A DNA stretch of 64,000 nucleotides from Oreohelix idahoensis (taxonomy: Eukaryota > Mollusca > Gastropoda > Stylommatophora > Oreohelicidae): NCBI GenBank assembly GCA_024509875.1, contig JAMPIV010016264.1, positions 1 through 64,000 of the forward strand, given 5' to 3'. Under the pieces are notes generated by a model that saw only the letters and a list, made by a program, of their open reading frames with translations, had not been told where the DNA came from and did not search any database. Positions 1 to 10,186 of the stretch are shown one piece after another. Made by a program: the position numbers and the translations under genes. Each line of letters starts with the position of its first letter. Position 1 is the stretch's first letter.

Positions 1-65
1 TCGCATCAAAGTAGAAAGTCATAATACAACAGGGACTCGATAGAGAAAGGCGTCTCAGACAAAGG
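1..65 (-). mobile_element. Penelope-like 3' end fragment
   Basis: These bases closely match 58899-58965, which lies at and just after the end of the Penelope coding region near the right end of the window. The shared core includes 'agtagaaagtcataatacaa' followed by a 'gggact.gatag' block. The copy is therefore read on the minus strand and is cut short at its 5' side at about position 65, where piggyBac sequence begins. It probably continues left of the window. The assignment rests only on this repeat match. Confidence 0.5.
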
Positions 66-1028
66 CCAAAGGTCTTGACATGATATTTCTTAGGCTTTGA
101 GGCATTGAACATTTTATGTGCCCAGCTGCCTTTCCACCCTATCACCATTTCATCTAAAGATAGCTCTTTGTAGGGATAAATGCCTCCTGAAATCATGTTA
201 GAAGTTTCTGCAGATATGGCTCAATTTTTGCTTTTCCCTGCGTGTCAACATGACTTACATGGAACATTGTGTGATACAATGCTTGAAACCTGTCCCTTGT
301 AAATATCTGCCTGAACCAAGGAGTCTGTATGTAAGGCTCCTGAGATCAGTAATCACTCACTTGAGTCAAGTGTGTCGCGTTGGTTTTTTGACAATGCCCA
401 TGGCTATGATAACAGAAACAAACCTGTACAGTTCTTGTAGTGTTATTGGATGCCAGTTGCGAAAAACAGAACTTGTGCTCGCAGTTGCAGCTTTTGACTG
501 ACAGAGGTGATCAGCATAATCATTGACAGACACAACAAGTTCTTCCAATATTTCCTCTGTAAAAAGAGCTTTGAGGCAAAAGAGTGCTGGTCAGTCTTCA
601 GGGACAATATCTGGATTCACACCAGGAGTCCTGCCCTGAGGTGGAACAAAGCGAAATGTATTCTGAGTTGAACCCTTATCAACTTCATTCCATTCAACCT
701 CCTGTTCAATAATATTGTTGTTCTGAAGCTCAGCATTACCAGGTTCAGTGATTACCGATCTCAGCTGTGATCTAGATCTATCTTCTCTTTCATTTTTATG
801 GCATTTACCTTTCCCTTTTAGCAATCCCCTACCAGTTCTATAACTGGGTCCATCCAAGGGACAAGCCCCCTTGTCCTCAGATTCTGCTAATGTATCCCTA
901 AATTCAGCATCATCTGAACTATCCATGCTCGAGAACTCATCGCTGTCATTATCAATCCATGATTTAATAAGCTGTGATGCATGTTCAACTGATAATCTTT
1001 TAGAATGACCATTTGAACACGAAAACAA
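66..1028 (-). pseudogene. piggyBac transposase, N-terminal half, broken
   Basis: On the minus strand this reads as the first half of a PGBD-type piggyBac transposase, a DDD cut-and-paste enzyme that targets TTAA. A 145-residue frame (1028-591) has the acidic, serine-rich N-terminus and ends with an 'FVPPQGRTPGVNP' block, where the transposase domain usually begins. A second frame (548-366) continues with 'ELYRFVSVIIAMGIVKKP'. Further frames at 350-66 contain a 'DRF..LYHTMFH' block, a 'KIEPYLQKLL' block and then 'DEMVIGWKG', with the first catalytic Asp region, and 'KPKKYHVKTF'. Frameshifts and stops separate these pieces. The C-terminal half is missing here because a Penelope fragment begins at the left edge. 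It is a dead copy and differs from the piggyBac at 30317. Confidence 0.75.
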
Positions 1029-1208
1029 TTTTTTTTTACTAATGAGCCCTACTAAATTTAATCAAATTCGATCAATATTTCACACATATTTGAGTATTTC
1101 AGTATTTTCAAACATGAGGTTCACCGGAAATGGCATTAGAACTCTTTTATGGGAAGAAAAATATGTAAATATTGTTAAAACTTTGGTTATTGACACGGAA
1201 ACTGTCCC

Positions 1209-1260
1209 GGCCTTATAAGGCCGTAAAACGGTGATTGATCGTCAGCCTCACTAAAAGGCC
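1209..1260. repeat. palindrome at possible piggyBac 5' end
   Basis: A perfect 14-bp palindrome (ggccttataaggcc, 1209-1222) is followed by a block ending in 'ctcactaaaagg'. Read on the minus strand, this lies about 200 bp upstream of the piggyBac ORF and starts with 'CCTTTTAGTGAG', which resembles the 'CCTTTAGCACG' repeat at 29220. It may be the 5' terminus of the piggyBac copy. No TTAA site sits directly next to it, so this is a weak call. Confidence 0.25.
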
Positions 1261-1408
1261 AGCCAGATATTAAGAGTTAAAGTAGATAATATTTGTAAGT
1301 TGTCCATTATGTGCACAGCATTGATTTCTATTTGATTTTGCACATTAGTTTTACTGCCATAATGCAGTGTAAGAAATCCTGCTATGGTCCATCACTCTTT
1401 CTTCTCAG

Positions 1409-1477
1409 ACTTCAAGTCATGTTGAGACTACAGCTGCATTCAGTGGTGAAAAAATAAAACTGGAACCAGGTTATGAG
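1409..1477 (+). CDS. C2H2 zinc-finger gene, upstream coding exon
   Basis: This 69-nt exon is bounded by a pyrimidine-rich acceptor (ctctttcttctcag) and a consensus donor (GAG|gtaagt). It encodes 23 residues without a stop, including 'EKIKLEPGYE'; an IKxEP motif is common in the linker exons of C2H2 zinc-finger genes and in some cases is a SUMO site. Both ends are phase 0, which fits the phase-0 start of the exon at 27776. Earlier exons, with the start codon, should lie left of the window. There is no transcript evidence; the call rests on splice signals, open frame and phase match. A LINE fragment begins only 12 nt after the donor. Confidence 0.6.
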
Positions 1478-1489
1478 GTAAGTAGTTTA

Positions 1490-2150
1490 ACCTTGTTAAC
1501 ATTTCATGCATTTATTCTAATATTTTTGTCTTTTACCTATGTATTTTCAGATCCACATATTGTGACCTTTCATCGAGTATTATTTCTTGCATCTGATAAT
1601 GGTTATGGGACAGAAGAGCCAAGTCATCTACAAAATCTAGATCATCAAGCTGTTCGGTCCACCCGTGTGTTACCGGGGTCCGAAAGGGGAGCAAAGAATA
1701 GTAACACTGTACCCTACCATGCATGTCGTAAAAAGCGACTAAGGAGGGTTGGGCATGGGGCTGGTTACCCCATCCCGTAAACAACTTTTTACCACAAAAA
1801 CTTCAACAAACATGGACAAGTCAAATAAGGAATATAAATCAACTCGGCCACCCAAGACAGAAGAATGTCCTTTGGAAAGGAGGCACATGAAGCAACCTAG
1901 AGAAAGCCGAAAGGAGTCTGGGTTGCCGACTCACCGTTTTTCATCTAGGAAAATCTCCAGGATTGGCACTTGGAATATTCGCACTCTGTGTGAACAAGGG
2001 AAAAAAACACATGGAGAAGAGAACTGGAAACAGAGGTGAAAATGATGAGAAAAACATGGAAAGAGCTTGAGCAGATGGCACAGGACAGGAAGACTTGGCA
2101 TGTGTTTGTTGAAGGCTTATGCACCTTGGGGAGCTAAAGGGTATTGATTG
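1490..2150. mobile_element. LINE-A, rearranged copy with inverted segment
   Basis: This is a composite of one RTE-like non-LTR retrotransposon family. Positions 1490-1655 match, in the same orientation, the minus-strand LINE-A copy at 48600-48760, so they are a reverse-transcriptase segment on the minus strand. Positions 1660-2010 then carry the 5' UTR and endonuclease start on the plus strand, with 'SRIGTWNIRTLCEQGK' as in the copy near 50870. From about 2010 the sequence jumps to the 3' end of ORF2 (rggaaacagaggtgaaaatg type block), also plus. The piece is therefore both inverted and internally deleted, and codes for nothing complete. Confidence 0.7.
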
Positions 2151-2324
2151 ATTGCAGCTGGACTCCATTTCTGTTGTGTGATGTCAATGTTTCCATTTAG
2201 CATTGTAGTAGTTATTTTGGGATTGTTCTTTACCGTGCTTGAGGAGAAGCAATTAATTACCAAATTTGATGCAGGAAAAATAACAAACATTTACGTACAA
2301 TGAAATATTAAAACATCTGTTTGT

Positions 2325-2432
2325 TACCATGGCCTGAAAGTGGAGCAAAGAATAGTTAACTGTACCCTACCTGGCATGTGGTAATAAGTGACTAGGGAGT
2401 TTTGTGAATGGGGCTGGTTACCTCATCCTGTA
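2325..2432 (+). mobile_element. LINE-A 5' UTR fragment
   Basis: The block 'ggagcaaagaatag...ctgtaccctacc...ggggctggttacc' repeats the LINE-A 5' region at 1670-1790 with a number of substitutions. It is an old, short fragment without coding content. Confidence 0.6.
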
Positions 2433-3292
2433 AAACTTCAACTGTAGCGAGAGGTTTATGTAGATGTAGTGATAGTATTGACAGAAGTGGGGTTCTCTCC
2501 TGAACAATGGTGAAGTCCCAGTGTCTAGGGTTCACTGGTCTCACTCTCACAAGAAAATCAAGGCTGTGAATAATCTGTGGCAAGAATTAGATATAGACAA
2601 GCAGATTATACTGGCGCCCTCTCACCTTTTGATCCCCTATGATGTACTTATTTAACTATGAAAATAGAACTGTAACTCCTTTGAATAAAAGTAATTAATA
2701 ACTCAAGTGGCTTACAATTCAAATAATTTATTATCTACACTATGTACTATTGTGATGATGGGTGAATGTTGAGGCAATGGTGATTATGGTAGATTATGTA
2801 CACTCCAATCTATTTGTAAGTATATAATAAAAAAAAGGATCCACTTTGGATCTTATTAAATAACAAGTTCCTTTACACTCTATCTTGTCCTCCAGGAATG
2901 TTCACCGTCCTTCTGTATTTATTTTAATAGTGAATAATTAAAGTTTATCTGTCTCTCCTATCTTTACAGCTCAAGTTCATCATTTAAAACATTCTGTTGA
3001 CAGTAGTAGTTTGTCTCACACTGGTTACTAGATTCACGAAACTTATCTCAGGTCCAAGTCAGTTGCACTTTACTAACACACTGATAGTCTGTGCTGCACA
3101 AACTCCCAAACAGTAAGGGGAATGACAGTAATAGGCTCCTTCTATCTCTGGGCTTCACATATAGCAGGATATAAGGACCTCAGACCTCAGAACATGATCA
3201 CACTTGTGATGGTGCACTAGGATCCTGAAACAATGAATATGATGTGTCCAGTGGTTGCTTATGATGCTTGTTCTCTCTACTGTGTGCTGAGA
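2433..3292. other. intron sequence, no gene recognised
   Basis: AT-rich sequence inside the first intron of the zinc-finger gene. I see no long open frame, no clear repeat unit and no tRNA-like boxes. An acceptor-like 'ctatctttacag' at about 2970 is not followed by a usable exon. Confidence 0.4.
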
Positions 3293-3722
3293 TGAGAATG
3301 TTTTTTTTTTCATGGAGAACAACAAAGACAATTACCAAAAAGCTACAGACTTTCATAAATGGGTGCTTGATTAGAATAGAGGGATTAAAATGGTATGACA
3401 AGGTTACCAACGTGGAACTGATGACAAGAACTAGACAAGTGCCAGTGGAACAAGAGATGAGAAGAAGACGATGGCTTTGGATAGGACACACACTGAGGAA
3501 ACCTGTTGATAGCATTACAAGGCAGTCCTTGTTCTGGAACCCCCAAGGCAAGAGAAGCAGAGGTAGACCAAGAAGCACATGGAGAAGAGAGCTGGAAACA
3601 GAGGTGAAAATGATAAGGTGAACGTGGAAAGAACTTGAGATGATGGCACGTGACAGAAGGACTTGGCATGTGTTTGTTGAAGGCCTATGCTCCTTTGATA
3701 GTGGAGGGTTATGAAATGAACT
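3293..3722 (+). pseudogene. LINE-A ORF2, 3' end fragment
   Basis: The plus strand encodes the C-terminal part of an RTE-like ORF2, downstream of the reverse transcriptase domain: a 'TKTITKKLQTFINGCLIRIEG' stretch, then 'RRRRWLWIGHTLRK' and 'GRPRSTWRRELE'. A stop falls at 3619, short of the end seen in other copies. The same segment recurs at 34690-35100 and, reversed, at 48150-48420. The copy is 5'-truncated, as usual for target-primed reverse transcription. Its 3' end (gggttatgaa) is a short form of the (TGAA)n tail of this family. Confidence 0.8.
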
Positions 3723-3949
3723 ATGATCCCTGATGCAGCCTTTGCCTTCCACACTCTCATGCAAAAACCCTACTGGATATGCTTATTGTTAGCAATAACT
3801 GCTGTGGGTAGTTTTAAAGGCTTGACAATCTTTAGCCATCCTATTCACATGATCAATATGTTTGGTATATTCACAAGCTTATTAATTCCTGAAATAAAAT
3901 TTACATTATTCACATGAATACTTATGATAATCCTACATACCCTCTGTGG

Positions 3950-4595
3950 TGGGGCGCTGTATCCACATTCTGCGTGTTGTTTTGTTATTATTACAGGTAA
4001 ATAGCTTCCCCTGTCCACACTCGAAACCTATACTCATTAGGTTAATTTGTATTTGGTTGCTCCTGCTGTTGTTACATATTAATGCTCGTTGCTCTGTTAC
4101 ATCTAGGAGGAAATGTCCTCATGATTATATGTTTTTCTTCTGAAATCCACAACATAAATACGAGTTCCTTAACTGACCCAATCAACAATGAGGAACTAAG
4201 ACAGTCTTCCTTTAGAAACGAACTCAAAATCCTTTAATAACTTATATCCCTTGTAGCATACATATCCATTCATCAAGATTAATCCTTATTTACAGAACAT
4301 CATCATTACAGTATTAATTCTATTCCAAGAGTATTCATTCTCTTGTACAAACCACATCCTTTAAGAAAGGTGAACACTTCATAATAGGTTCCCCATGGAA
4401 CTTAAATGAAAACACAGCCAAAAACAGCTGCCACAAAGCTCAAGGCTTTCCTCAACACCTTGGCCATACACATAACAATAATCTACGTCATTTTCTGGTG
4501 CGCATCATATTCAATATTCCAAATAGTGCCGCATTTATCAGCACTGACTCAAACTCAATAAATCTAACATGTGGTATGCATGGGCAGACACCACA
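3950..4595 (-). repeat. 3' LTR of gypsy-type element, copy 1
   Basis: This 646-bp block recurs at 14445-15086 with few differences. On the minus strand it starts TGTGGTGTCTG and ends CAGCGCCCCA, so it has the TG...CA ends of an LTR. A purine-rich tract lies just upstream in minus orientation (4596-4620), followed by RNase H coding sequence. This marks it as the 3' LTR. No matching 5' LTR is found right of the gag start at 8291. Confidence 0.75.
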
Positions 4596-4620
4596 TATTA
4601 CCCCCCCCCCCCTCCCCCCT
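4596..4620 (-). promoter_or_regulatory. polypurine tract
   Basis: On the minus strand this is a G-rich run with one A, directly before the LTR that starts TGTGG. Its place between the RNase H stop region and the 3' LTR fits the primer for plus-strand synthesis. Copy 2 has the same tract at 15091-15108, as a pure C run on the plus strand. Confidence 0.6.
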
Positions 4621-4702
4621 TCCTGCACACTACTGGAAACTGCAGGTTTCCAGGCCATCATCCGAAATAAATGACTTCCTGTACCCAGGAAAGCTACGTA
4701 GT

Positions 4703-5569
4703 TCAATGTATTACTCTCGACAGTGTATCAGCAATTACATTATTATGTCCTTCTATATGGACGATATCGAAGTCATACACTTGCAACTGCAATGCAAATC
4801 TTGTAAGTCTTGCACTTGGTGATTTACAGGTCTGGAGATACGTTAATGCTCTCTGATCTGTCATTATAGTAAAATGCGTACCTACCACAAACTTTTGAAG
4901 TTTATTCAAAGTCCATACTATACCCAATAGTTCTCTGTAAAAAATATAGAGTATTTGGATTCGGCTTCCGACAGTTTCCTACTCAAGTAGTAGATTGGAT
5001 GAAACTTGCCATCACCACTTTGTCCCAAACACCCGCCTATTGCATGGAGCGAAGCATCTGTTACAACAGTAAATGATCTTTTTAAATCTGGCAGTCTTAA
5101 TATAGGATACTGTGAAAAATGAGGCTTAATGTTTTGTAATGCATGGTTACATTGTTCTGTCCAAACTACTCTCCAGCAAAGGCATTGGTTCAGAATCTGA
5201 TATCGTGACTTTATTTAGTCGACGGAAATCAATGCATATGCAAATTGATCTGTCTTTCTTCCATACTGCTACCATTGGAAAACAAAATGGAGAATCTGAT
5301 GGAGAGATTATACCCATTTTCAACATATTGTCGACCTCGCTATCAACCTGCTCTCTGATATGCAAAGGAATTGCATACGGTCGTAACTTAATCGGAGTGG
5401 GATCCGATAATTTTATTTCGTGAGAAATAATGTTAGTTCGTCCAGGCAGATCAGACAATACATCTTCAAAAGATTTCAATAGAATGAGAATCTGATTCTT
5501 CTGATCTGAAGGTAAATCATTACAAATGATTACATCCCTCCAAGTTTCAGAGGCTTGAATAGGTACCAC
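4703..5569 (-). pseudogene. gypsy-type RT (core deleted) and RNase H, copy 1
   Basis: Minus strand. The frame at 5569-5147 carries the N-terminal fingers of a Ty3/gypsy reverse transcriptase: 'HEIKLSDPTPIKLRPYAIP', 'MGIISPSDSPFCFPMVAVWKK' and 'CIDFRRLNKVT'. Just after 'SEPMP' it jumps into the end of the RT, so the palm with the catalytic YxDD is absent; the junction is near 5165. RNase H then follows: 'VTDAS' in the frame before 4930, and 'MTDQRALTYLQ' with 'GHNNVIADTLSR' in the frame 4927-4703. These two RNase H frames are separated by a frameshift in a T-run that copy 2 shares. RT and RH lie downstream of integrase, unlike the usual gypsy order. Confidence 0.85.
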
Positions 5570-5686
5570 AGGAAAATCAAGCGGTACATCCGTGAAACTG
5601 GTTGCTACTTCATCAACTAAAGCAATAGATACCAGATGTGGAGATTGATTTGTGATAGATTCACAAATATGTTTGAGTGGAAGAGG

Positions 5687-6561
5687 TCAAGACATGTAAG
5701 GTTGTAACATGTTAGTGTGGAATGTTTTTCTTTTTCCCCTAATGTCGATGATGTAATCCACATCGGTTTTCTTACCCACCACTTTAAAAGGACCTTGCCA
5801 CATAACAAACAAATGATCACCTTTAAGTGGCAAGAGAACAAAAACTTCATCGTTAATTGATAATGATGTCAATCGTCTATCACGATTAATACATGACCGA
5901 GTCTTATATTTTGCTAACTCTGATGCTTCAGTCGCGATCTCACATGCATCCACAATGCATTGGCATAGATCTGTGACATATTGGTAACTAGATTTTATAA
6001 CCATATTATCATCATTTGTTATCACCAAATCATGTAAGACAGACATTGGTCTCTTGGATTAGCCCCAAAAACTAATTGAAATGGTGAGAACCCGGTTTGA
6101 CGATTAGGAACTTCTCTATAAGCAAACAGAACCGCTGGTATCAGCTGGTCCCAATCATGGGGAAACATTGTTGTTACTTTGCCAAACATCTGCTTTAGTG
6201 TAGAATTCCAGTGTTCTACAACCCCGTTTGATTGCGGATTTAATCTGGCACTCAATGTATTATGGATGTGAAGCACATTACAAATTTCTGAGAACATACC
6301 TGAAGTGAATTGCGTGCCATGATCCGACAGAAGCTCTTCAGGAAATCCGATGCGTGAAAATATTGACATTAATGCATCAGTCACCGACATCGTTGTTATG
6401 GACTTAACAGGTATGGCTTCAGGCCATCTGGTGCATAGGTCAATACAAGTTAAGATGAAGTGGAATCCTCTGGATGATAACACCGGAAGAGGCCCGATTA
6501 TGTCGACAGCCATTTTATTAAAAGGTCGCACAGAGATATATGTGGTCTGTAGGGGTGCCAA
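5687..6561 (-). pseudogene. gypsy-type integrase core and GPY/F module, copy 1
   Basis: Minus strand. The frame 6561-6022 holds the DDE integrase core: first Asp in 'MAVDIIGPLP', second in 'LLSDHGTQFTSG' and the Glu in 'QSNGVVEHWN', followed by 'AYREVPNRQTGFSPFQLVFG'. An overlapping frame (6046-5687) continues with the C-terminal region and a GPY/F-type module ('MWQGPFKVVGKK', then 'TFHTNMLQPYMS'). The zinc-binding N-terminus is in the upstream frame. The three catalytic residues are present but the frame is shifted near 6040. The gene sits between protease and RT. Confidence 0.88.
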
Positions 6562-6733
6562 CTGATGCGCACCCTTACGTGCAACTCCCTGACAAACAGT
6601 GCATGATTTACAAAACGTTGCGACGTCCTTATGAACCCCTGGCCAAGAGAATGTGCCATCAATCTATAAGCTGTGCGGGAAATCCCCATATGACCCGCAA
6701 AAAAAAATCATGTGCATTAGATAAAACTAGGGA

Positions 6734-7663
6734 TCAAAATGACATAGGTACTACAATTTGTCTGAGTACCGAAGAATAATTGTCAAAACAACGTATCAAA
6801 ATATTGTCATGAAATTGATACCAATGTCTGGCATTATTTGTATGTGTAATAGTTTTAGCCGTAGCTAAAGAGAATAAAGGTCCCAAAGAAGAGTCATCTT
6901 TTTGTTGGTTAATGAATGAATTTTTATCTATGTAATGACTTGTTGTCACGAGTGGGAAATTATTGCTATCATTAAGTTCATTTGCTTCTGCAACTAGCTG
7001 TGCTCTAGTAGTCACAGCATTGGATAAAGAAAGATATTCTCTTTCCCATGCAGAAATATCATCAGGAGAACATTCTTTTATACCCTTTAAGTTTCCCAAA
7101 ATCAAGTCATAGCAAGGCTGATTGAGAACACATACACAAACTTTCCCAGTAAAGAATGGCATGGTTATTGTTATGTTGGCAATGGGATATATCTCTACCG
7201 TGCCTCCGAAAGTTATGCATTTAACCGACGTTCCAGTGAAACAAGACAGAGGGATTAACGACCTTCTTATCCCGACCATTGTGCATCCAGAGTCCCTCAA
7301 AATTTTAATTGGAGTGTTAAACGAAAACCCATTATGTATAGTGAGAGTACCAACACCATCATAAGACGACAACACTGGTAATACATGTCCACATTTAAGC
7401 CGTGGTGTAGCTCCAGGCTGAAATAACATCTTGCGTTCTGCACAATTATTACAATTTTCTAAATCGACGTTACACGCATTGGCGTGATTATTGGTTGAAT
7501 GAATGCCATTACTGACATTTCTATCTACCGCCTGACAAGCATTGGCTTGTGAGCGTGCTCTATTATGACTTCTAACAAAGTGAGATCTTTTGCGATCTGA
7601 AAAATGGTCTGAATGAGAATGTCCATTGTTGTCCCTGTCATAATGGCCACCCCACTGTGACAA
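6734..7663 (-). CDS. Gag end, aspartic protease and integrase start, copy 1
   Basis: A 309-codon minus-strand frame. Its first 60 residues are basic and His/Asn-rich (end of Gag). An isolated 'C..C' pair (NCNNCAERK) may be a zinc-knuckle relic. A retropepsin-like domain follows: 'LRDSGCTMVGIRRSLI' in place of the usual DTG/DSG loop, a beta-strand region and 'CYDLILGNLKG' as the second motif. After a linker with 'TTRAQLVAE' the frame enters the integrase N-terminal region (HDNILIRCF...QIVVPMSF). An adjacent frame has a 'TFCKSCTVCQG' Cys pair. Protease runs straight into integrase, which fixes the unusual domain order. The ORF is open but is a partial polyprotein. Confidence 0.8.
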   Translation of the reverse strand: MSQWGGHYDRDNNGHSHSDHFSDRKRSHFVRSHNRARSQANACQAVDRNVSNGIHSTNNHANACNVDLENCNNCAERKMLFQPGATPRLKCGHVLPVLSSYDGVGTLTIHNGFSFNTPIKILRDSGCTMVGIRRSLIPLSCFTGTSVKCITFGGTVEIYPIANITITMPFFTGKVCVCVLNQPCYDLILGNLKGIKECSPDDISAWEREYLSLSNAVTTRAQLVAEANELNDSNNFPLVTTSHYIDKNSFINQQKDDSSLGPLFSLATAKTITHTNNARHWYQFHDNILIRCFDNYSSVLRQIVVPMSF

Positions 7664-7831
7664 ATTATGATTGTCAGTATATTTGTTGCGTGAATACTGG
7701 TTATTTTGATACCATTGGTTATTGTTATAATTGTTGAAATTACGCCTGTCACTACCCCGCGAAGGTGAGCGATTATGGTAAAAATTATATTTACCCCTAT
7801 AGGATGTGTGATTATTTTCTCTATGGTTATA

Positions 7832-8291
7832 TCATCTATCCAAACTACGAGTGTGCGATCTCCCGTGCATAGCAGCACATGCAGTAGATGAGTCCAAGAC
7901 TTTTGCTCTGCTCATTGACAAGTTTGGATGAGCAACGGAAAATTGTTGCCCTAATTTTTCCATTTCCTCGATACTAGTCAGATTACGTTCTTGTAAGAAT
8001 GATACAATATCCTGGTTTACCGATGAAACAATTTTATCTCTTAATAAGAGATCACATTCGTCATTTTCTCTCGTTCCACAGCAATTTCTGCCATACAAAT
8101 TCTTTCTTCTCTATCTGCTTTTTCTTTTACCAAAGCAAATTCCTTTTCTTCTTTTTCTTTTTTCTCATTTCTTTCTCTTTCTTCTTTTGCCTCTGCTTTT
8201 TCATATGCAGTCAAAGCAAAATTTTTTTAAATGTCACTCTCCATACACAGAGCTTTGCCTTGTTTAATAAAATAGTCAAGAGTTGCCATGT
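7832..8291 (-). pseudogene. Gag N-terminal part, copy 1
   Basis: Minus strand, with a likely ATG at 8291 (MATLDYFIKQGKAL) and an in-frame stop about 20 residues later. A Glu/Lys-rich coiled coil follows (ERERNEKKEKEEKEF...KADREERICMAE), and the frame at 8098-7832 continues with 'IEEMEKLGQQFSVAHPN'. The layout (short N-terminus, charged coiled coil) resembles the Gag of the LTR element at 21140-23509. No capsid motif is clear here, so this part may be deleted. Confidence 0.55.
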
Positions 8292-8740
8292 TATAATAAG
8301 AAGTATAACTTTTCTAAACAATAAATCAATATATAGGTTATCCTCTGCCTTACTTAGTCCATCACACTATGGACTAGTGTGTATGATTGGTGTAGTCACA
8401 ATGTGAATATATAAATATATCTATATCACCTGCACAAATCACTTAGACGTGATATAATTATCGTGTATGATTATGCTTCTTGTTATCCACAAGAATCGTA
8501 GGATATATAACAAACACTAATATTGTATTATAGTTAATCAATAAGTAATGAATCATATGTATGCTGCAAAGGAAACTTAGCACATGACATGAATAACGAA
8601 AGACATGGATGGAAACAAAATAAGGAAAAGACAAAAATGTAAATAGTTGAAAATTCTCAGATAAAAGAAAATTAAAGTTTCCACCAGTAATAAACGAGAC
8701 ACGACAACAAATCCATTTACAATTAATGTAAATCTTACTT
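8292..8740. other. sequence upstream of gag; no 5' LTR seen
   Basis: This stretch should hold the leader and 5' LTR of copy 1, but it does not match the 3' LTR at 3950-4595. It is AT-rich and has no long ORF. The element was probably truncated here before or when LINE-D inserted at 8741. Confidence 0.4.
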
Positions 8741-8757
8741 CTTCTTCTTCTTCTTGC
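8741..8757 (-). repeat. (GAA)n tail of LINE-D
   Basis: A CTT repeat on the plus strand, which is a GAA tail on the minus strand, follows the stop of the LINE-D ORF by about 20 nt. It marks the 3' end of the retrotransposon. Confidence 0.75.
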
Positions 8758-8774
8758 GATCGCATCTTTGATGA

Positions 8775-9977
8775 TTACACCGTCAGACGAGTTCTCATGA
8801 TGAATTCGACTGTTGTTTGAAGTTCCTCTTTAACTCCATATAGCTTTGAATTTAGTGTTGAGTCATTGGGCCAGTATATCTTTCTTAACTGGTCATACAG
8901 AGGACAGTCCTGTAGAACATGCTCAGCAGTTTGTTCGTTTAATCCACATGTGCACAGTGGTGAAGCAGACAATCGTAACTTGTGCATGTGTTTATTCAGT
9001 TTGTTATGCCCTGTCCTGAGTCGAAAAATAGTTATCTGTCCCTGCCGGTCGAGAGTGTGATAGTCGTCTTTGGGTTGGTTCTGTTCTCTTCTTATAGTCT
9101 GGATAGCTCTCTTTTTCTCAAAGTATGTGACTTCATTATCTTCTTGTTCACATTCTCCTCCCTTTTTTGCAAGTTTATCTGCCTTTTCATTTCCGGGTAC
9201 ACCACAATGAGATGGTACCCACTGAAGTATGGTTCTCTTTTTGGCAGCTACCTTGTTTAGTTCATTTCTCAGATGCGGGAGTTTACCACCCTTGAGAGCT
9301 TGCAGGACAGACAGTGCATCTGTGAGGATGACTACCTGGTGGCAGTCAGAGTTGGTGTTATAAATCATATTTGCAGCTTGCTCTAGAGCTTGAACCTCAG
9401 CTGTATAGTTGGAACAGAATTTACCAGTGGGAATGTGCCTAGTCTCATAGTGGTTGTCAGGATATGAGATAAAGATACCGGCACCTCCATTCCTAACAGC
9501 ATTAGTTGCTGATCCATCTGTATAGGCATGTATCCATGATTGATCGGGATAGCTTTCTTGGATCATACTCAATGTAGCAGTTCGTTTTTGCAGATCATTA
9601 TACTCACATCCACTTGTGAGACCACTGACCGACATATTAATTTGGAGGGCACTGCTGGCCTGCTCCCATGGTACAGGGTATAGGGTGGGCTTCAGTGGTG
9701 TTGTCTTCATAGATAGGTCTTCTTGATGCTGTCTTATAAGTCTTTTTCCCCGATGCACAAAGCTGCTACGCTTTAGACGTCCCAATGCCAGATCATCTAG
9801 TCTTGCCTTCATTGGGTGCGTTGGCATACTGTTGTACTTTTCCATCTGGATCATGGTCTTTGTGTCTCTTCTATGGGACAATGTCTGTAATCCAGCAACC
9901 TTCTGCATCTCTGTTATTGGTGTAGTTTTCATGGCTCCTGTAATGAGCCTGAGAGCTTGATTTTGCACCTTGTCCAA
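8775..9977 (-). CDS. LINE-D ORF2 C-terminal part: RNase H and CCHC
   Basis: A 400-codon minus-strand frame from an I/Nimbus-type LINE. It begins in the RT thumb (KVQNQALRLITGAMKTTPI). RNase H follows with its acidic residues: 'HAYTDGSATN' (Asp), 'AEVQALEQA' (Glu), 'LTDALSVLQAL' (Asp) and 'CGVPGNEKADKLAK' (Asp), at about residues 150-270. A Cys/His cluster ends the protein (LCTCGLNEQTAEHVLQDC), typical of this group. The frame is intact to a natural stop 17 nt before the (GAA)n tail. The start given is simply the first Met after a stop near 10040, so the protein was once joined to the RT frame upstream. Confidence 0.9.
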   Translation of the reverse strand: MDKVQNQALRLITGAMKTTPITEMQKVAGLQTLSHRRDTKTMIQMEKYNSMPTHPMKARLDDLALGRLKRSSFVHRGKRLIRQHQEDLSMKTTPLKPTLYPVPWEQASSALQINMSVSGLTSGCEYNDLQKRTATLSMIQESYPDQSWIHAYTDGSATNAVRNGGAGIFISYPDNHYETRHIPTGKFCSNYTAEVQALEQAANMIYNTNSDCHQVVILTDALSVLQALKGGKLPHLRNELNKVAAKKRTILQWVPSHCGVPGNEKADKLAKKGGECEQEDNEVTYFEKKRAIQTIRREQNQPKDDYHTLDRQGQITIFRLRTGHNKLNKHMHKLRLSASPLCTCGLNEQTAEHVLQDCPLYDQLRKIYWPNDSTLNSKLYGVKEELQTTVEFIMRTRLTV

Positions 9978-10186
9978 GGACTGCAGATGTGAGTTAGCAG
10001 CTGATGACCATGCTGCTGAGCTAAACTCTAAGTGTGGTCTTATTACTCAACTATAAATCTTCTTTAGATTTCGTTCATTTGCTCCCCAGTTGGTACCTGC
10101 CAATTTTCTGAGTATGCCTAGTCGTCTTCGGGCCTTTCCTTCTGCATTTTCAATATGCTTATTCCATGTAAGCCTTTGGTCAAATG

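Noticed and set aside
2957..3060. Possible exon after 'ctatctttacag'
   Set aside because: The frame that could follow stops soon or lacks a donor, and none matches the phase of the neighbouring exons.
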